From NCBI GenBank assembly GCA_030827165.1, contig JAURFB010000004.1:1-64000 (forward strand): a DNA stretch of 64,000 nucleotides. Reading direction: 5' to 3'. Made by a program: the position numbers and the translations under genes. This DNA comes from Marivivens sp. Lineage in GTDB: Bacteria > Pseudomonadota > Alphaproteobacteria > Rhodobacterales > Rhodobacteraceae. Each line of letters begins with the position of its first letter. Position 1 is the first letter of the stretch. Positions 42,075 to 53,084 of this stretch are shown piece by piece. The notes under the pieces are model-generated. The model worked only from the letters and a program-made list of their open reading frames with translations, had not been told where the DNA came from and made no database searches.

Positions 42075-43052
42075 GTGTCAGCCCCGAAACAGATGCGCCA
42101 AGCTCGGATTCTTGCCTATGGCGCGCCCGAGAACCTGCAAATTGATCTGGTTCCTACCCCCAAGCCCAAGCCGAACGAAGTACTTGTGCCGGTGATTGCC
42201 GCGCCTGTAACGGCGGGCGACGTGCGGATACGGTCGGGCAAGGTACCGCAAGGAATGCAAACCCTCTCGCGGCTGGCCCTTGGCTGGAGCCGGCCACGCA
42301 ACCCGCCGGGATGGTCGTTTGCCGGCGAAATCGTCGCAGTCGGGTCCGAGGCCACCGGATTTGCCTAAGGTCAGAAGGTGTTTGGCATCGCGGGGATCAA
42401 GGGCGGCGCGCATGCCGACTTCATCGCGATCCGGGCCGATGGGCCGCTGTTCCCGCTTCCCGAGGGGCTAAGCACCGCGGAAGGTGCGGCGTTCTTCTTT
42501 GGCGGGCTGACAGCGATGGATTTCCTGATCAACAAGGCCCGTTTGGCGGCTGGCGAGCGTCTTTTGGTCAATGGCGCGACGGGGGCGGTGGGCAGCGCCG
42601 CTCTGCAAATGGCGAAGCATCTGGGCGCCGGAGCTACGGCAATTTGCTCGGAAGCCAACCATCCTCTGGCCCGCCAGCTGGGGGCCGAGGCGACCCACGA
42701 TTACCGGAATGGATCGCCCAAAGGGCAATTTGATGTGGTGATGGACGTGATTGGAACGTTGGGCTGGTCCGAGGCGAAGCCGCTCTTGGCACAGGGGGGC
42801 AGACTTTTGCTCGTCACCGCCGGCCTCTGGCCCATGTTGGGTGCGTTTCTAAGGCCGAGCCGCGCCGGACGCAGGCTGATCGCGGGGACATCCACCGAAG
42901 CAAAGGATCAGATGGCCAAGCTGATCGGATTGTATGAGGCCGGTGCATACCGCCCGGTCGTCAGCCAGATCCTGCCTTTCGATCATCTGGCCGAAGCCCA
43001 CCGCATCGCCGAAACCTTTCACAAGCCCGGCAATCTGGTAGTCGAGATATAA
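42075..43052 (+). pseudogene. Medium-chain quinone oxidoreductase / zinc-type alcohol dehydrogenase-like gene interrupted by in-frame TAA
   Basis: MRQARILAYGAPENLQIDLV...GWSFAGEIVAVGSEATGFA*GQKVFGIAGIKGGAHADFIAI...LLVNGATGAVGSAALQMAKHLGA; TAA at 42366-42368, same frame both sides. Confidence 0.82.
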
Positions 43053-43072
43053 GGCACGCGGCAGCGCCAAGC

Positions 43073-43098
43073 AAAAGGGCCCGAGTATCCGGCCCTTT
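43073..43098. terminator. Hairpin terminator between convergent MDR and proS genes
   Basis: AAAGGGCC...GGCCCTTT. Confidence 0.5.
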
Positions 43099-43120
43099 CC
43101 ATGTTTGGACACTGAAGCGG

Positions 43121-44458
43121 CTAGAGGCCCGCGTAGAACATGGCGATCCGCGCGATGGCTTCCTCGGGGGGGAGCTCGACGCTCTCGCCCGTGCGGCGCG
43201 AGGTCAGTTCGACAACCCCGTTCTTGAGGCCGCGCGGGCCAACCGTGATGCGCCACGGCAGGCCAATGAGGTCCATCGTCGCGAACTTGCCGCCCGCCCG
43301 CTCGTCGCGGTCGTCGTAGAGCGCCTCAAGGCCCAGAGCCGCGACCGACTTGTAGAGAGCGTCGCAAGCGGCATCCGCTTCGGCGTCGCCCTGCTTGAGG
43401 TTGACGATGCCCACATGGAAGGGGGTCACGCCCTCGGGCCAGATGATGCCCTTGTCGTCGTGACTGGCTTCGATGATTGCGCCCAGAAGGCGGCTGACGC
43501 CGATCCCGTGGCTGCCCATCTCGACCGGAACCTTGGTCCCGTCTTTGGTGACAACGGTCGCGCCCATCGCTTCGGAGTATTTGGTGCCGAAGTAGAAGAT
43601 CTGGCCAACCTCGATGCCGCGCCCGACCTTGCGGTGCTCTTCCGGCACGCCGTTGAACACCGCCTCGTCGTGGGTCTCGTCGGTGCGGGCGTAGAGAGTG
43701 GTGAACTCTTCGCAGACCTTCGCCACCTGATCCCGGTTGTCATAGTCGATATCGCGGGCGCCGAGTTTCAAAGCGGTCACGCGGTCGTCGTAGAAGACTT
43801 CGCTCTCGCCGGTCGAGGCCAGCACGAGGAATTCGTGGGTATTGTCGCCGCCGATCGGGCCCGAGGCCGCGCGCATCGGGATTGCCGTGAGGCCCATCCG
43901 TTCGTAGGTGCGCAGATAGCTGACCATGTGGCGGTTGTAGGCGTGCAGAGCGCTCTGGCGGTCTACGTCGAAGTTGTAGCCGTCCTTCATCAGGAATTCG
44001 CGGCCGCGCATGACACCGAAACGCGGGCGGACCTCGTCGCGGAATTTCCACTGGATGTGGTAGAGCGTCATCGGCAGGTCTTTGTAGCTGCCCACATGGG
44101 ACCGGAAGATGTCCGTGATCATCTCCTCGTTGGTGGGCCCGTAGAGCATATCGCGCTCGTGCCGGTCCTTGATGCGCAGCATTTCCTGTCCGTAATCGTC
44201 ATAGCGCCCGCTCTCGCGCCAAAGATCGGCCGGTTGCAGGGTCGGCATCAGAAGCGGGATGTGGCCGGCGCGGACCTGCTCTTCATGAACGATCTGCTCG
44301 ATCCGCTTGAGCACGCGATAGCCCAGCGGCAGCCACGAATAGATGCCCGCTGCCTGCTGCTTGATCATGCCGGCGCGCAGCATATAGCGGTGCGAGACAA
44401 TCTGCGCCTCGGCGGGGTTCTCTTTCAGAACGGGCAGGAAATAGCGGCTGAGGCGCAT
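43121..44458 (-). CDS. proS: Prolyl-tRNA synthetase
   Basis: [88 protein letters not shown]. Confidence 0.97.
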   Translation of the reverse strand: MRLSRYFLPVLKENPAEAQIVSHRYMLRAGMIKQQAAGIYSWLPLGYRVLKRIEQIVHEEQVRAGHIPLLMPTLQPADLWRESGRYDDYGQEMLRIKDRHERDMLYGPTNEEMITDIFRSHVGSYKDLPMTLYHIQWKFRDEVRPRFGVMRGREFLMKDGYNFDVDRQSALHAYNRHMVSYLRTYERMGLTAIPMRAASGPIGGDNTHEFLVLASTGESEVFYDDRVTALKLGARDIDYDNRDQVAKVCEEFTTLYARTDETHDEAVFNGVPEEHRKVGRGIEVGQIFYFGTKYSEAMGATVVTKDGTKVPVEMGSHGIGVSRLLGAIIEASHDDKGIIWPEGVTPFHVGIVNLKQGDAEADAACDALYKSVAALGLEALYDDRDERAGGKFATMDLIGLPWRITVGPRGLKNGVVELTSRRTGESVELPPEEAIARIAMFYAGL

Positions 44459-44613
44459 CGGATGGGTCCTTGCAGAAAGTCGGGTCGACCTGCGGTTTAA
44501 AGGGGTGCGAGAGGGCAGGCAAGCGCCCAAACGCGATTGGCGTGGGCCATTTCTGTCGCTGCGGGGTTGATCTGGGCGTGATATGTGACGAGATAGACCC
44601 AAGAGGAGAGACG

Positions 44614-45675
44614 ATGGCCCTTCCCGTCAAAGAACAGGCGAAATATTGGGGGATCGCGGCGGCGGTCGTCTTTGTCGTGCTCTACGCGCTTGGCAATGTT
44701 CTCTTGCCCTTCGTTCTCGGCGGGGCGATTGCCTATGTGCTCGATCCCATTGCCGACCGCCTCGAGAAGCTCGGCTTCAGCCGCGTGCTTTCGGTGGCGA
44801 CGATCACCATTATCGCGGCGCTTGGCTTTGTCGTGGCCTTCCTTCTGATCATTCCGACCCTGATCCAGCAGACCGCCTCACTTGTTGAAAGCGCGCCGAC
44901 AATCGTCGCGCAGCTTCAGCACTGGCTGACCGAGAGGTTCCCCTCGCTGATGGACGCCGACAGCACGATCCGCCATCAGCTGACGGCGGTGGGTCAGACG
45001 ATCCAATCCAAGGGCGGCGATCTCTTGAACGGCTTGGTGAGTTCGGCCTTGAGCCTCATCAATATCATCGTCTTGCTGGTCGTCGTGCCGGTCGTGGCCT
45101 TCTACCTCCTTCTCGATTGGGATCGGATGGTGGCGGTGATCGACGATCTGCTGCCCCGCGATCATGCGCTGGCGATCCGACAGGTCGCGGCGGACATCGA
45201 CAAGACACTCGCCTCGTTCATTCGCGGCCAGGGCACCGTATGCCTGATCCTCGGGACGTATTATGGCGTCTCGCTCATGCTTGTCGGGCTCAATTTCGGC
45301 CTCGCGGTGGGCTTTGTCGGGGGGATCATCTCGTTCATTCCCTACGTCGGGGCCCTCGTCGGCGGGGCGCTGGCCATCGGCCTTGCGCTGTTTCAGTTCT
45401 GGGGCGATTGGCTCTGGATCGGCGTTGTCGCCGGCATCTTCGGCCTCGGCCAGCTGATGGAAGGCAACGTCCTGACGCCAAAGCTTGTCGGCGGCTCGGT
45501 CGGGCTTCATCCGGTATGGCTGATCCTCGCGCTCACGGTTTTTGGCTCGCTTTTCGGCTTCGTGGGGATGCTCGTCGCCGTGCCGGTGGCAGCGATGCTT
45601 GGGGTCTTGGCCCGATTTGCCATCGACCAATACAAGGGCGGACGCCTTTACCGCGGATTGACCGGAAAAGACTGA
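44614..45675 (+). CDS. AI-2E (PerM/UPF0118) family transporter
   Basis: Polytopic; [44 protein letters not shown]. Confidence 0.93.
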   Translation: MALPVKEQAKYWGIAAAVVFVVLYALGNVLLPFVLGGAIAYVLDPIADRLEKLGFSRVLSVATITIIAALGFVVAFLLIIPTLIQQTASLVESAPTIVAQLQHWLTERFPSLMDADSTIRHQLTAVGQTIQSKGGDLLNGLVSSALSLINIIVLLVVVPVVAFYLLLDWDRMVAVIDDLLPRDHALAIRQVAADIDKTLASFIRGQGTVCLILGTYYGVSLMLVGLNFGLAVGFVGGIISFIPYVGALVGGALAIGLALFQFWGDWLWIGVVAGIFGLGQLMEGNVLTPKLVGGSVGLHPVWLILALTVFGSLFGFVGMLVAVPVAAMLGVLARFAIDQYKGGRLYRGLTGKD

Positions 45676-46346
45676 TGGCCGAACAGCTTGCCTTTGATTG
45701 GCCGGTGCGGGTGGCGCTGGGGCGCGAGGATTTCTTCATTTCTGACGCAAACGCCCGCGCCTTTGCGATGATTTCGGCACCCGACAGCTGGCCTGAAGGC
45801 AAACTTGCGATCGTTGGCCCAAAGGGCAGCGGCAAGACCCACCTCGCCCGCGTATTCGCGCAAAACAGCGGGGCCGTCATTCTTCGGGCCGACGAGATCG
45901 GGCCGGATTGCCAAGCCCCGACGGCCTTTCTTGTCGTGATCGAGGACATGGAGGCCCTGCCGCGCGGGGCCGAGGAAGCGGTGTTTCATCTTCACAATCA
46001 CCTGCGCGGGCGCGGGCGGCTTCTCCTGACCTCGGATCGCGCGCCCTCCCGCTGGGATATCGCCCTGCCCGACCTCGCCAGCCGGATGCAGGCGACGACT
46101 GTCAGTGGCATCGACGATCCCGACGACCGACTTCTGGGCGCGGTGATGATGAAGCTCTTTCAGGACCGGCAGATCGCCCCTCCCCCGGCGCTCATCGCCT
46201 TTCTCGTCAGCCGGATCGACCGCTCTTTCGCCGCCGCCGCGCGGATGGTCGCCGATCTTGACGCCGCCGCTCTGGCGCAGGGGCGCGAGATCAATGTGCC
46301 TCTCGCGCGGGCGCTTCTGGACAATCCCCCCCCAAGCGGCGGATAA
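45675..46346 (+). CDS. hda: DnaA-related regulatory ATPase Hda/HdaA
   Basis: QLAFDWPVRVALGREDFFISDANARAFAMI; GPKGSGKTHLARVFA Walker A; SRMQATTVSGIDDPDDRLL. Confidence 0.88.
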   Translation: MAEQLAFDWPVRVALGREDFFISDANARAFAMISAPDSWPEGKLAIVGPKGSGKTHLARVFAQNSGAVILRADEIGPDCQAPTAFLVVIEDMEALPRGAEEAVFHLHNHLRGRGRLLLTSDRAPSRWDIALPDLASRMQATTVSGIDDPDDRLLGAVMMKLFQDRQIAPPPALIAFLVSRIDRSFAAAARMVADLDAAALAQGREINVPLARALLDNPPPSGG

Positions 46347-46355
46347 CCGGTGCCA

Positions 46356-48548
46356 ATGACACAGGATTTCATGCCCGCGATGAGCCACGCCGATTTTCTT
46401 GAAAGCCCGTTTCCCACGCCGGTCGGCATCGACGCCGACCTGAGCGGGCCAAGCCGCTTCTATAACCGCGAGCTGAGCTGGCTCGGCTTCAACTGGCGCG
46501 TCTTGGAAGAATCTGAAAACCCGCGCGTGCCGCTTCTCGAGCGTCTGCGGTTCCTGTCGATATCGGCCACCAACCTCGATGAATTCTATACCGTTCGCGT
46601 CGCCGGCCTTCGGGAACTGGCGCGGGCAGGAAACACGGCGCCCTCGCTTGATGGCCTGACACCTGCCGAACAACTGGCCCTGATCGACGACAACGCCCGC
46701 CGCCTGATGACGCGACAGCAAGACGTGTTCACCCGGCTTACCGCCGAGCTTGCCGATAACGGCATCCAGATCTGCGTCCGCGGCAGTCTGACCGAGCAAG
46801 ACGAGAGTCACCTCGAAGACGTGTTTCTCAACAAGGTCTTTCCGGTTCTCTCGCCCCTCGCCGTCGATCCGGCACACCCCTTCCCCTTCATCCCCAACGA
46901 AGGCTTCGCCCTCGCGCTTCAGTTGGAGCGGACGCTCGACAAGCGCCCCCTGCGCGCGCTCTTGCCGGTTCCTGCCCAGATCGACCGCTTCATTCCCCTG
47001 CCCGCCGAAAGCGGCCACCGCTTCTTGCCGCTCGAAGAGCTGCTGATCTTGCACATCGGCCAGCTTTTCCCCGGCTATGGGGTCAAGGGCCACTGCGCGT
47101 TCCGGGTGCTGCGCGACAGCGATCTCGAGGTCGAGGACGAGGCCGAAGACCTCGTGCGCGAGTTCGAGACCGCGCTCAAAAGGCGTCGCAGGGGCGAGGT
47201 GGTGCGGATGAAAATGTCGGCCGGTGCGCCACCCGCGCTCAAATCGATGATCATGGACGAACTGCACGTCCGCGAGGACGAAGTGGTCGAAGTCGAGGGG
47301 ATGATCGGCATGGCCGACCTTGGCGAACTGGTGCTCGACGCCCGCCCCGATCTTCTCTGGCCGCCCTACAGCCCGCGCGTGCCCGAGCGGGTTCAGGATT
47401 TCGACGGCGATATGTTCGCCGCGATCCGGCAGAAAGATATGCTGCTGCACCACCCCTACGAGACCTTCGACATGGTGGTGCGCTTCTTGCAACAAGCCGC
47501 CCGCGATCCTGACGTGGTGGCGATCAAGCAGACACTCTATCGCACCTCGCGCAATTCCCCGATCGTCGAGGCGCTGTGCGAGGCGGCGGAAGATGGCAAA
47601 TCCGTGACCGCTTTGGTCGAGCTGAAGGCCCGCTTTGACGAGGCCGCCAATATCCGCCAGTCGCGCCGTCTTGAGCGGGCGGGGGCGCACGTGGTTTACG
47701 GCTTTACCAACTACAAGACCCACGCCAAGATCTCGACCGTGGTGCGGCGCGAGGGCGACCAGCTCGTGACCTACACCCATTTCGGGACCGGCAATTATCA
47801 CCCGATCACCGCCCGGATCTATACGGACCTCTCGCTTTTCACCTGCGACAAGGCGCTGGGGCGCGATGCGACGAAAGTGTTCAACTATCTATCGGGCTAT
47901 GCCCAGCCTGAAAGGCTGGAAAACCTCGCCATCTCGCCCATTTCGCTCAAGCCGCGACTTCTGGAGATGATCGAGGCCGAGGCCGAACACGCCCGCGCCG
48001 GCAAGCCGACGGCGATCTGGGTCAAGCTCAACAGCCTCATCGAAGGCGATGTGATCGACGCGCTGTATGCCGCCTCTCAGGCGGGCGTGAAAATCAGCCT
48101 CGTGGTGCGCGGCATCTGTGGCCTGCGCCCCGGCGTGAAGGGCCTGAGCGAGAATATCCGCGTCAAATCCATCATCGGCCGGTTCCTCGAACATTCGCGC
48201 ATCGTCTGTTTCGGCAACGGGCATGGCTTGCCCTCGAAGAAAGCCCGCGTCTTTATCTCATCGGCCGACTGGATGGACCGCAACCTCAACCGCCGGGTCG
48301 AGACGCTTGTCGAGATCACCAACCCCACGGTGAGGGCCCAGATCGTCAGCCAGATCATGACCGCGAACCTGCATGATGTTGCGCAAAGCTGGACCATGGG
48401 CGGCGACGGTTCCTTTACCCGCGCGGCGCTTCCTGAAAGCGGATCGGCCTTCAACTGTCACCGCTTCTTCATGGAAAACCCCTCGCTGTCGGGTCGTGGA
48501 TCGGCGGGCGCCAAGGATGTCCCGGAACTGACCCATACCGACGATTGA
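46356..48548 (+). CDS. ppk: Polyphosphate kinase 1
   Basis: [80 protein letters not shown]. Confidence 0.97.
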   Translation: MTQDFMPAMSHADFLESPFPTPVGIDADLSGPSRFYNRELSWLGFNWRVLEESENPRVPLLERLRFLSISATNLDEFYTVRVAGLRELARAGNTAPSLDGLTPAEQLALIDDNARRLMTRQQDVFTRLTAELADNGIQICVRGSLTEQDESHLEDVFLNKVFPVLSPLAVDPAHPFPFIPNEGFALALQLERTLDKRPLRALLPVPAQIDRFIPLPAESGHRFLPLEELLILHIGQLFPGYGVKGHCAFRVLRDSDLEVEDEAEDLVREFETALKRRRRGEVVRMKMSAGAPPALKSMIMDELHVREDEVVEVEGMIGMADLGELVLDARPDLLWPPYSPRVPERVQDFDGDMFAAIRQKDMLLHHPYETFDMVVRFLQQAARDPDVVAIKQTLYRTSRNSPIVEALCEAAEDGKSVTALVELKARFDEAANIRQSRRLERAGAHVVYGFTNYKTHAKISTVVRREGDQLVTYTHFGTGNYHPITARIYTDLSLFTCDKALGRDATKVFNYLSGYAQPERLENLAISPISLKPRLLEMIEAEAEHARAGKPTAIWVKLNSLIEGDVIDALYAASQAGVKISLVVRGICGLRPGVKGLSENIRVKSIIGRFLEHSRIVCFGNGHGLPSKKARVFISSADWMDRNLNRRVETLVEITNPTVRAQIVSQIMTANLHDVAQSWTMGGDGSFTRAALPESGSAFNCHRFFMENPSLSGRGSAGAKDVPELTHTDD

Positions 48549-48597
48549 CAGGCCTCGCCCTGCCGCCAAGACTGCCCAAGGATCCTGGGGGACACGC

Positions 48598-50145
48598 ATG
48601 ATTGAAGCCGAGACGCGCGACACGACCGATTGGGGTGGCTTTGGTCGTCCGATTTTTGACGACCCCAAGGCCCGCGCCCTGTCGCGCGTTGGCGTGGTCG
48701 ATGTGGGCTCCAACTCGGTGCGCCTCGTTGTGTTCGACGGGGCGGCCCGCAGCCCGGCCTATTTCTATAACGAAAAGGTCATGGCCGGCCTCGGTGCGGG
48801 TCTGGCCGAGACCGGGCGGCTCAATCCGGTTGGCCGGGCGCGGGCGATCTCGGCCATCCGACGCTTCGCCGCCCTGGCCGAAGGCATGGGTATCCGCCCG
48901 TTGACGGCAGTCGCCACCGCCGCTGTGCGCGAGGCCGAGGACGGGGAAGACTTCCGCTCCGAGGTCGAACGGGAAACCGGCGTGAAGCTATGGGTGATCG
49001 ACGGGCGGGAAGAGGCCCGGCTTTCAGCCCAGGGCGTGCTGCTTGGCTGGCCCGGCAGCTATGGAATCGTTTGCGATATCGGCGGCTCGTCGATGGAAAT
49101 CGCCGATTTGGATCAGGGCAAGGTCGGCCGGCGGGAAACATCGCCGCTCGGCCCCCTCCGCCTGAGCCGCTTTACCACCAAGAAGGCCCTCAGGGACCAC
49201 ATCAAGGTAGTCGTTCAGGATTTGCACTCCAAGATGGCCCACGAGACCGGCAGGCGGCTCTTTCTCGTAGGCGGGAGCTGGCGCGCCATTGCCCGGATAG
49301 ACATGGAGCGGCGTGATTATCCGCTGACTGTCTTGCATGAATACCGGATGTCCTCGCAGAACGTCGCGCTGACACAAAGCTATATCGAAGCCACCAATCC
49401 CGAAGTGGTCCGAAACCGCGCTGGGATTTCCGCCGACCGCATGGCGTTGGTCCCGATTGCCGTGGTGGTGCTGCGGGAACTGGTCAAGACCTTCAGGCCC
49501 AAGGACATCACGGTCAGCTCCTATGGCATCCGCGAGGGGATGCTCTACGAGCAGATGCCTGCCGATCTGCGTGCTCGCGACCCGCTGATCGAGGCCTGTC
49601 GCTTCGCCGAAGCCAAGGACGCCCGGCTGCCCGGTTTTGGCAAGATCCTCTATGATTTTGTCTTGCCGCTTTTCCCGAAGGCCGACTGGCAGAAAAAGCG
49701 GATCATCAAGGCGGCCTGCCTCTTGCATGACGTGACATGGCGCGCGCATCCCGACTATCGCGACGAGGTCGCCTTCGACAACGCCACCCGCGCCAATCTG
49801 GGCGGCCTCAAGCATCGCGAACGGGTGTTCCTTGGCCTGTCGCTCCTGCACCGCTATTCCAACAAGCGCGAAGGCTCCCGGTTCGAGAAGATTTTCCAGA
49901 TTCTGACCGTGGAAGAGCTTCAACAGGCCGAAGTCTTGGGCAAGGCGATGCGCCTTGGCGCGATGCTCTGGCTCGGGGCCGAAGAGGCGCCGGGCGAGCT
50001 CATCTGGCGGCCGAAGAAGCGCGATCTCGAACTGGTCCTCAGCGCCCATGCGCGACCACTTTTTGGCGAGGTTGCGCAAAACCGGCTCAGTGCCCTTGCC
50101 GCATCGCTGCGGGCGACGGTGAACGTCACGATCCTTGACGCGTGA
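48598..50145 (+). CDS. ppx: Exopolyphosphatase (Ppx/GppA)
   Basis: VGVVDVGSNSVRLVVFDG; VCDIGGSSMEIADL; ISADRMALVPIAVVVL; HD-like C-terminal region. Confidence 0.94.
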   Translation: MIEAETRDTTDWGGFGRPIFDDPKARALSRVGVVDVGSNSVRLVVFDGAARSPAYFYNEKVMAGLGAGLAETGRLNPVGRARAISAIRRFAALAEGMGIRPLTAVATAAVREAEDGEDFRSEVERETGVKLWVIDGREEARLSAQGVLLGWPGSYGIVCDIGGSSMEIADLDQGKVGRRETSPLGPLRLSRFTTKKALRDHIKVVVQDLHSKMAHETGRRLFLVGGSWRAIARIDMERRDYPLTVLHEYRMSSQNVALTQSYIEATNPEVVRNRAGISADRMALVPIAVVVLRELVKTFRPKDITVSSYGIREGMLYEQMPADLRARDPLIEACRFAEAKDARLPGFGKILYDFVLPLFPKADWQKKRIIKAACLLHDVTWRAHPDYRDEVAFDNATRANLGGLKHRERVFLGLSLLHRYSNKREGSRFEKIFQILTVEELQQAEVLGKAMRLGAMLWLGAEEAPGELIWRPKKRDLELVLSAHARPLFGEVAQNRLSALAASLRATVNVTILDA

Positions 50146-51171
50146 TCAAAGGGCGATATCGAGCGATACGGGGAAGTGGTCAGAAGCGGTCAGAAGCGCC
50201 CCGCGCAGCGTCTGGTCGGCATAGATCGCCGGATCATCGAAAGGATGCCAGATGCGCCAGACCGGATCGAGGTCGTGAAGCTTTGGCGAGACCATGATGT
50301 AATCAAGCATGGCCGAAAGATAGCGTCCGTCGGGAGGCAGTCGAAACCGCGAGCTGGTCGGGATCGCGCCGATCCGCTGGCTGAGGGCCAGCCGTGCATG
50401 GGGATCGAAAAGGCGCGTCGCGCCCTCTTCGCCCATGATGATCTCGACGCTCGAGCGCCCGAAGAGCTTTTCATAGTCGTCAAGACCGGGGCCGTCATTG
50501 AGATCGCCGAGCACGATCAGGTCGTCCCCGTCCTCGAGGTGCTGCTCGATCCGCTGGCGCAGCCAGATGCACTGGGCAAGCTGCTTGCGCCGGTTCTCGA
50601 TGGAGATGCGATAGGCCGCGTGCCCCTCTTGCGCTCCGTGCGGCGCTTTCGAATTGGCGTGAACGCCGATCAGCCGGATCTCGCGCCCGCCCTTGGTCTT
50701 AAGCGCCACCTCGAGCGGCGGCTTGGACCAACGGATCAATTCCGGCGCGGCGTCGATATCGAGGTCGAGCCGGAACACGCCGTCGAACCTGGGGGCATCG
50801 CGCGATCCTTTCTTGCCAGTCCCGTCGCCGCGCGGAGCGTGCCGCGCCGAAACCGTATCGGGATCATAGAGCAGAATGATCTCTTGCTGCGTGTCGTTTG
50901 GAAATCCGGCCAGCGCCGTGCGGGCGCGGATACCGGCATAGGCCGCGAAATTCTCGAGCGCGACGCGCCCGTCGCGATGCGGCGAGATGTCGGGGGCTTC
51001 GATGATCAAGATCGCATCGGCGTTAATCGCCCGAAACACCCGCGCCAGCGCCACCGCCTGTTCGGCCTTGGTCACATCCTGACGGCCGGACCAGCTATTG
51101 TTGTCGATCAGCGCTCCGTCATCGTCAAAGAGGTTCGAGAACCATTCGACGTTGTAGGTGGCCAATCTCAT
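50146..51171 (-). CDS. Endonuclease/exonuclease/phosphatase family protein
   Basis: MRLATYNVEWFSNLFDDDG; LIVLGDLNDGPG; TASDHFPVSLDIAL. Confidence 0.92.
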   Translation of the reverse strand: MRLATYNVEWFSNLFDDDGALIDNNSWSGRQDVTKAEQAVALARVFRAINADAILIIEAPDISPHRDGRVALENFAAYAGIRARTALAGFPNDTQQEIILLYDPDTVSARHAPRGDGTGKKGSRDAPRFDGVFRLDLDIDAAPELIRWSKPPLEVALKTKGGREIRLIGVHANSKAPHGAQEGHAAYRISIENRRKQLAQCIWLRQRIEQHLEDGDDLIVLGDLNDGPGLDDYEKLFGRSSVEIIMGEEGATRLFDPHARLALSQRIGAIPTSSRFRLPPDGRYLSAMLDYIMVSPKLHDLDPVWRIWHPFDDPAIYADQTLRGALLTASDHFPVSLDIAL

Positions 51172-51178
51172 GCGTCCC

Positions 51179-51859
51179 TCATGCGGCTTTCCCGCTGATC
51201 TGCTCCCAGGCGCGGTTGATCGAGATGAGCCGTTTCTCGGCCATGCGGATCGCCTCTTCGGGAAGGCCGCGCGCCATCATCTGGTCGGGGTGGCTCTCGC
51301 GGACGCAGGCCCGCCAGGCGGCCTTCACCTCTTCGATCGACGCATCATGCGCGACACCCAAGACGTCATAGGGATCGCGTTCGGCATAGGGGACAAACTG
51401 AGCGCGAATGCGGGCAAAGCGGCGCGGTTCGAAGCCGAAAATCCGGGCGACTTCGGCCAGAAACGCGTTTTCGGCCGGATGGTATTCCCCATCGGCCATC
51501 GCGATATGGAAAAGCCCTTCCATCAGATCGCACAAGGCCTCAACCTCGTCGCCATACATCGCCTTGATGCGGCGGGCGTATTCCTCGAATCCCGCCACGT
51601 CTTGCCGCGCGAGGTTGAACACCTTGGCGGCATTCGCTTCGTCCTCTTGCGCAATGACAAAGACCTCGCGGAAGGCCGAAACCTCGTCACGGGTCACAAG
51701 GCCGTCAGCCTTGGCCATCTTGGCGCCAAGACCGATCACGGCGATGGCGAAAGCGACCGATCGCTCGGGCGGGGTTCGGAGCCTTTCGAAGACGGTTGAA
51801 AGCCCCTCGCCCTTGGCGAGAGAGGAAAGGGCATCGGCAATGCGGGTCCAAATCGACAT
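51179..51859 (-). CDS. TerB-DnaJ (DjlA-like) co-chaperone
   Basis: AKMAKADGLVTRDEV TerB-type region; C-terminal DPYDVLGVAHDASIEEVKAAWRACVRESHPDQMMARGLPEEAI J-domain with HPD. Confidence 0.92.
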   Translation of the reverse strand: MSIWTRIADALSSLAKGEGLSTVFERLRTPPERSVAFAIAVIGLGAKMAKADGLVTRDEVSAFREVFVIAQEDEANAAKVFNLARQDVAGFEEYARRIKAMYGDEVEALCDLMEGLFHIAMADGEYHPAENAFLAEVARIFGFEPRRFARIRAQFVPYAERDPYDVLGVAHDASIEEVKAAWRACVRESHPDQMMARGLPEEAIRMAEKRLISINRAWEQISGKAA

Positions 51860-51891
51860 GGGAGCCAGCCTAACGGTTTGGGACGTGGATG

Positions 51892-52359
51892 TCAGAGGCG
51901 TTTTTGCATCAGCACCAGATCAATCCAGCGGCCGAACTTGAACCCGACCTCGGTAAGGCGGGCGATCTCTTGAAAACCAAGTGCCGCGTGGAAGGAAACG
52001 CCCGCCCTATTTTCTCCGCTGACACCGGCCCACATGGAATGTTTGCCGGCCTGCGCCGCATGAGCCATGAGCGCCTTCATCAACCCGCGGCCATAGCCGC
52101 GCCCGGCAGTGCCGGAGGCGAGAAGGACAGTGTGTTCCACTGTATGAAAATATCCTCTTCCGCCGCGAAACTGGAAATAACGGGCAAAGCCCTGAATCCC
52201 GCCGTCATCGGCCACAAGGCAAACATCTGTGGCGATCATCTTTTCGACATCCTCAACCGATTTCTCGTCGGGCAGGAATGTCACGGTCGTTTCGCGGATA
52301 TAGTGGTTCCAGATCGCGGCAATCGCAGGCGCGTCGGCGGCGGTGGCGGGGCGGATCAT
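51892..52359 (-). CDS. GNAT-family N-acetyltransferase (phosphinothricin acetyltransferase-like)
   Basis: MIRPATAADAPAIAAIWNHYIRETTVTFLPDEKS; SGTAGRGYGRGLMKAL. Confidence 0.9.
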   Translation of the reverse strand: MIRPATAADAPAIAAIWNHYIRETTVTFLPDEKSVEDVEKMIATDVCLVADDGGIQGFARYFQFRGGRGYFHTVEHTVLLASGTAGRGYGRGLMKALMAHAAQAGKHSMWAGVSGENRAGVSFHAALGFQEIARLTEVGFKFGRWIDLVLMQKRL

Positions 52360-52976
52360 GCAAGGTGCCTCTCGTCGCCCTCGGGCGTAAGGAAACAGGC
52401 GGATAGCGAGGGAATCGGGGCCGTTTCAAAGTCGATACGGGGATCTTCCAGTCGCAGGGCAAGCATTGCGGCGATTGTCACCGCGTCTGGATGGTGGATC
52501 GTCAGCCGTTTGAGCCGCAGGCCACTGTCGGCCAGCCGTGTGGCGGGGTGGCGGATGCCGGGGGCCCATTCGATCAGCGTCGGCCAGCCGCCCGCCATCG
52601 GCAGGCTGCCGTCCTTTGGCACAGAGATGCGCCATTTCAGATCGCCGCGTTCGAGGTCGACCGCCTCGCCCGCCCCTTTTGGACTGGCCGCGAGGGCGGC
52701 GTCCAGATCGTCGCAGGCCACGATCCAGTTGCCGAGCCGCGGCGGGCCGGACACCCCATCAAGCCCGAACCAGCGCGGCCCTTGCGAGCCCGCCTCAGGA
52801 TCGGGCGCGATCACCTCCAGATAAAGGTCGGGACCAAGACAAAAGAGCCGGTTGTGGGTGCCATAGCGGGCGTGTTTGCCGCCGTTCTGAAAGGGCAGTC
52901 CCAAGGCGGCTTCGGCCCAGGCCGCACCTTCGGCTAGGTCAGAGCAGACCACAGCGAGATGATCGAGCCGCCACAT
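52356..52976 (-). CDS. VOC-family / glyoxalase-like domain protein
   Basis: LDHLAVVCSDLAEGAAWAEAALGLPFQNGGKHARYGTHNRLFCLGPDLYLEVIAPDP. Confidence 0.88.
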   Translation of the reverse strand: MWRLDHLAVVCSDLAEGAAWAEAALGLPFQNGGKHARYGTHNRLFCLGPDLYLEVIAPDPEAGSQGPRWFGLDGVSGPPRLGNWIVACDDLDAALAASPKGAGEAVDLERGDLKWRISVPKDGSLPMAGGWPTLIEWAPGIRHPATRLADSGLRLKRLTIHHPDAVTIAAMLALRLEDPRIDFETAPIPSLSACFLTPEGDERHLA

Positions 52977-53084
52977 CGGGGAATCCTTGTCACAGTGATC
53001 ACCACTTTCGACTGATCTGTCTTTGATTCAAGCCCGTATCGCCCTAAGTGGGAACAAACATAACGCAAACAGTCAGGTATTTGG

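Noticed and set aside
45648-47801. 717-aa ORF on the minus strand antisense to hda/ppk
   Set aside because: Shadow ORF from GC-rich codon bias; no recognisable domain and the + strand ppk and hda are unambiguous
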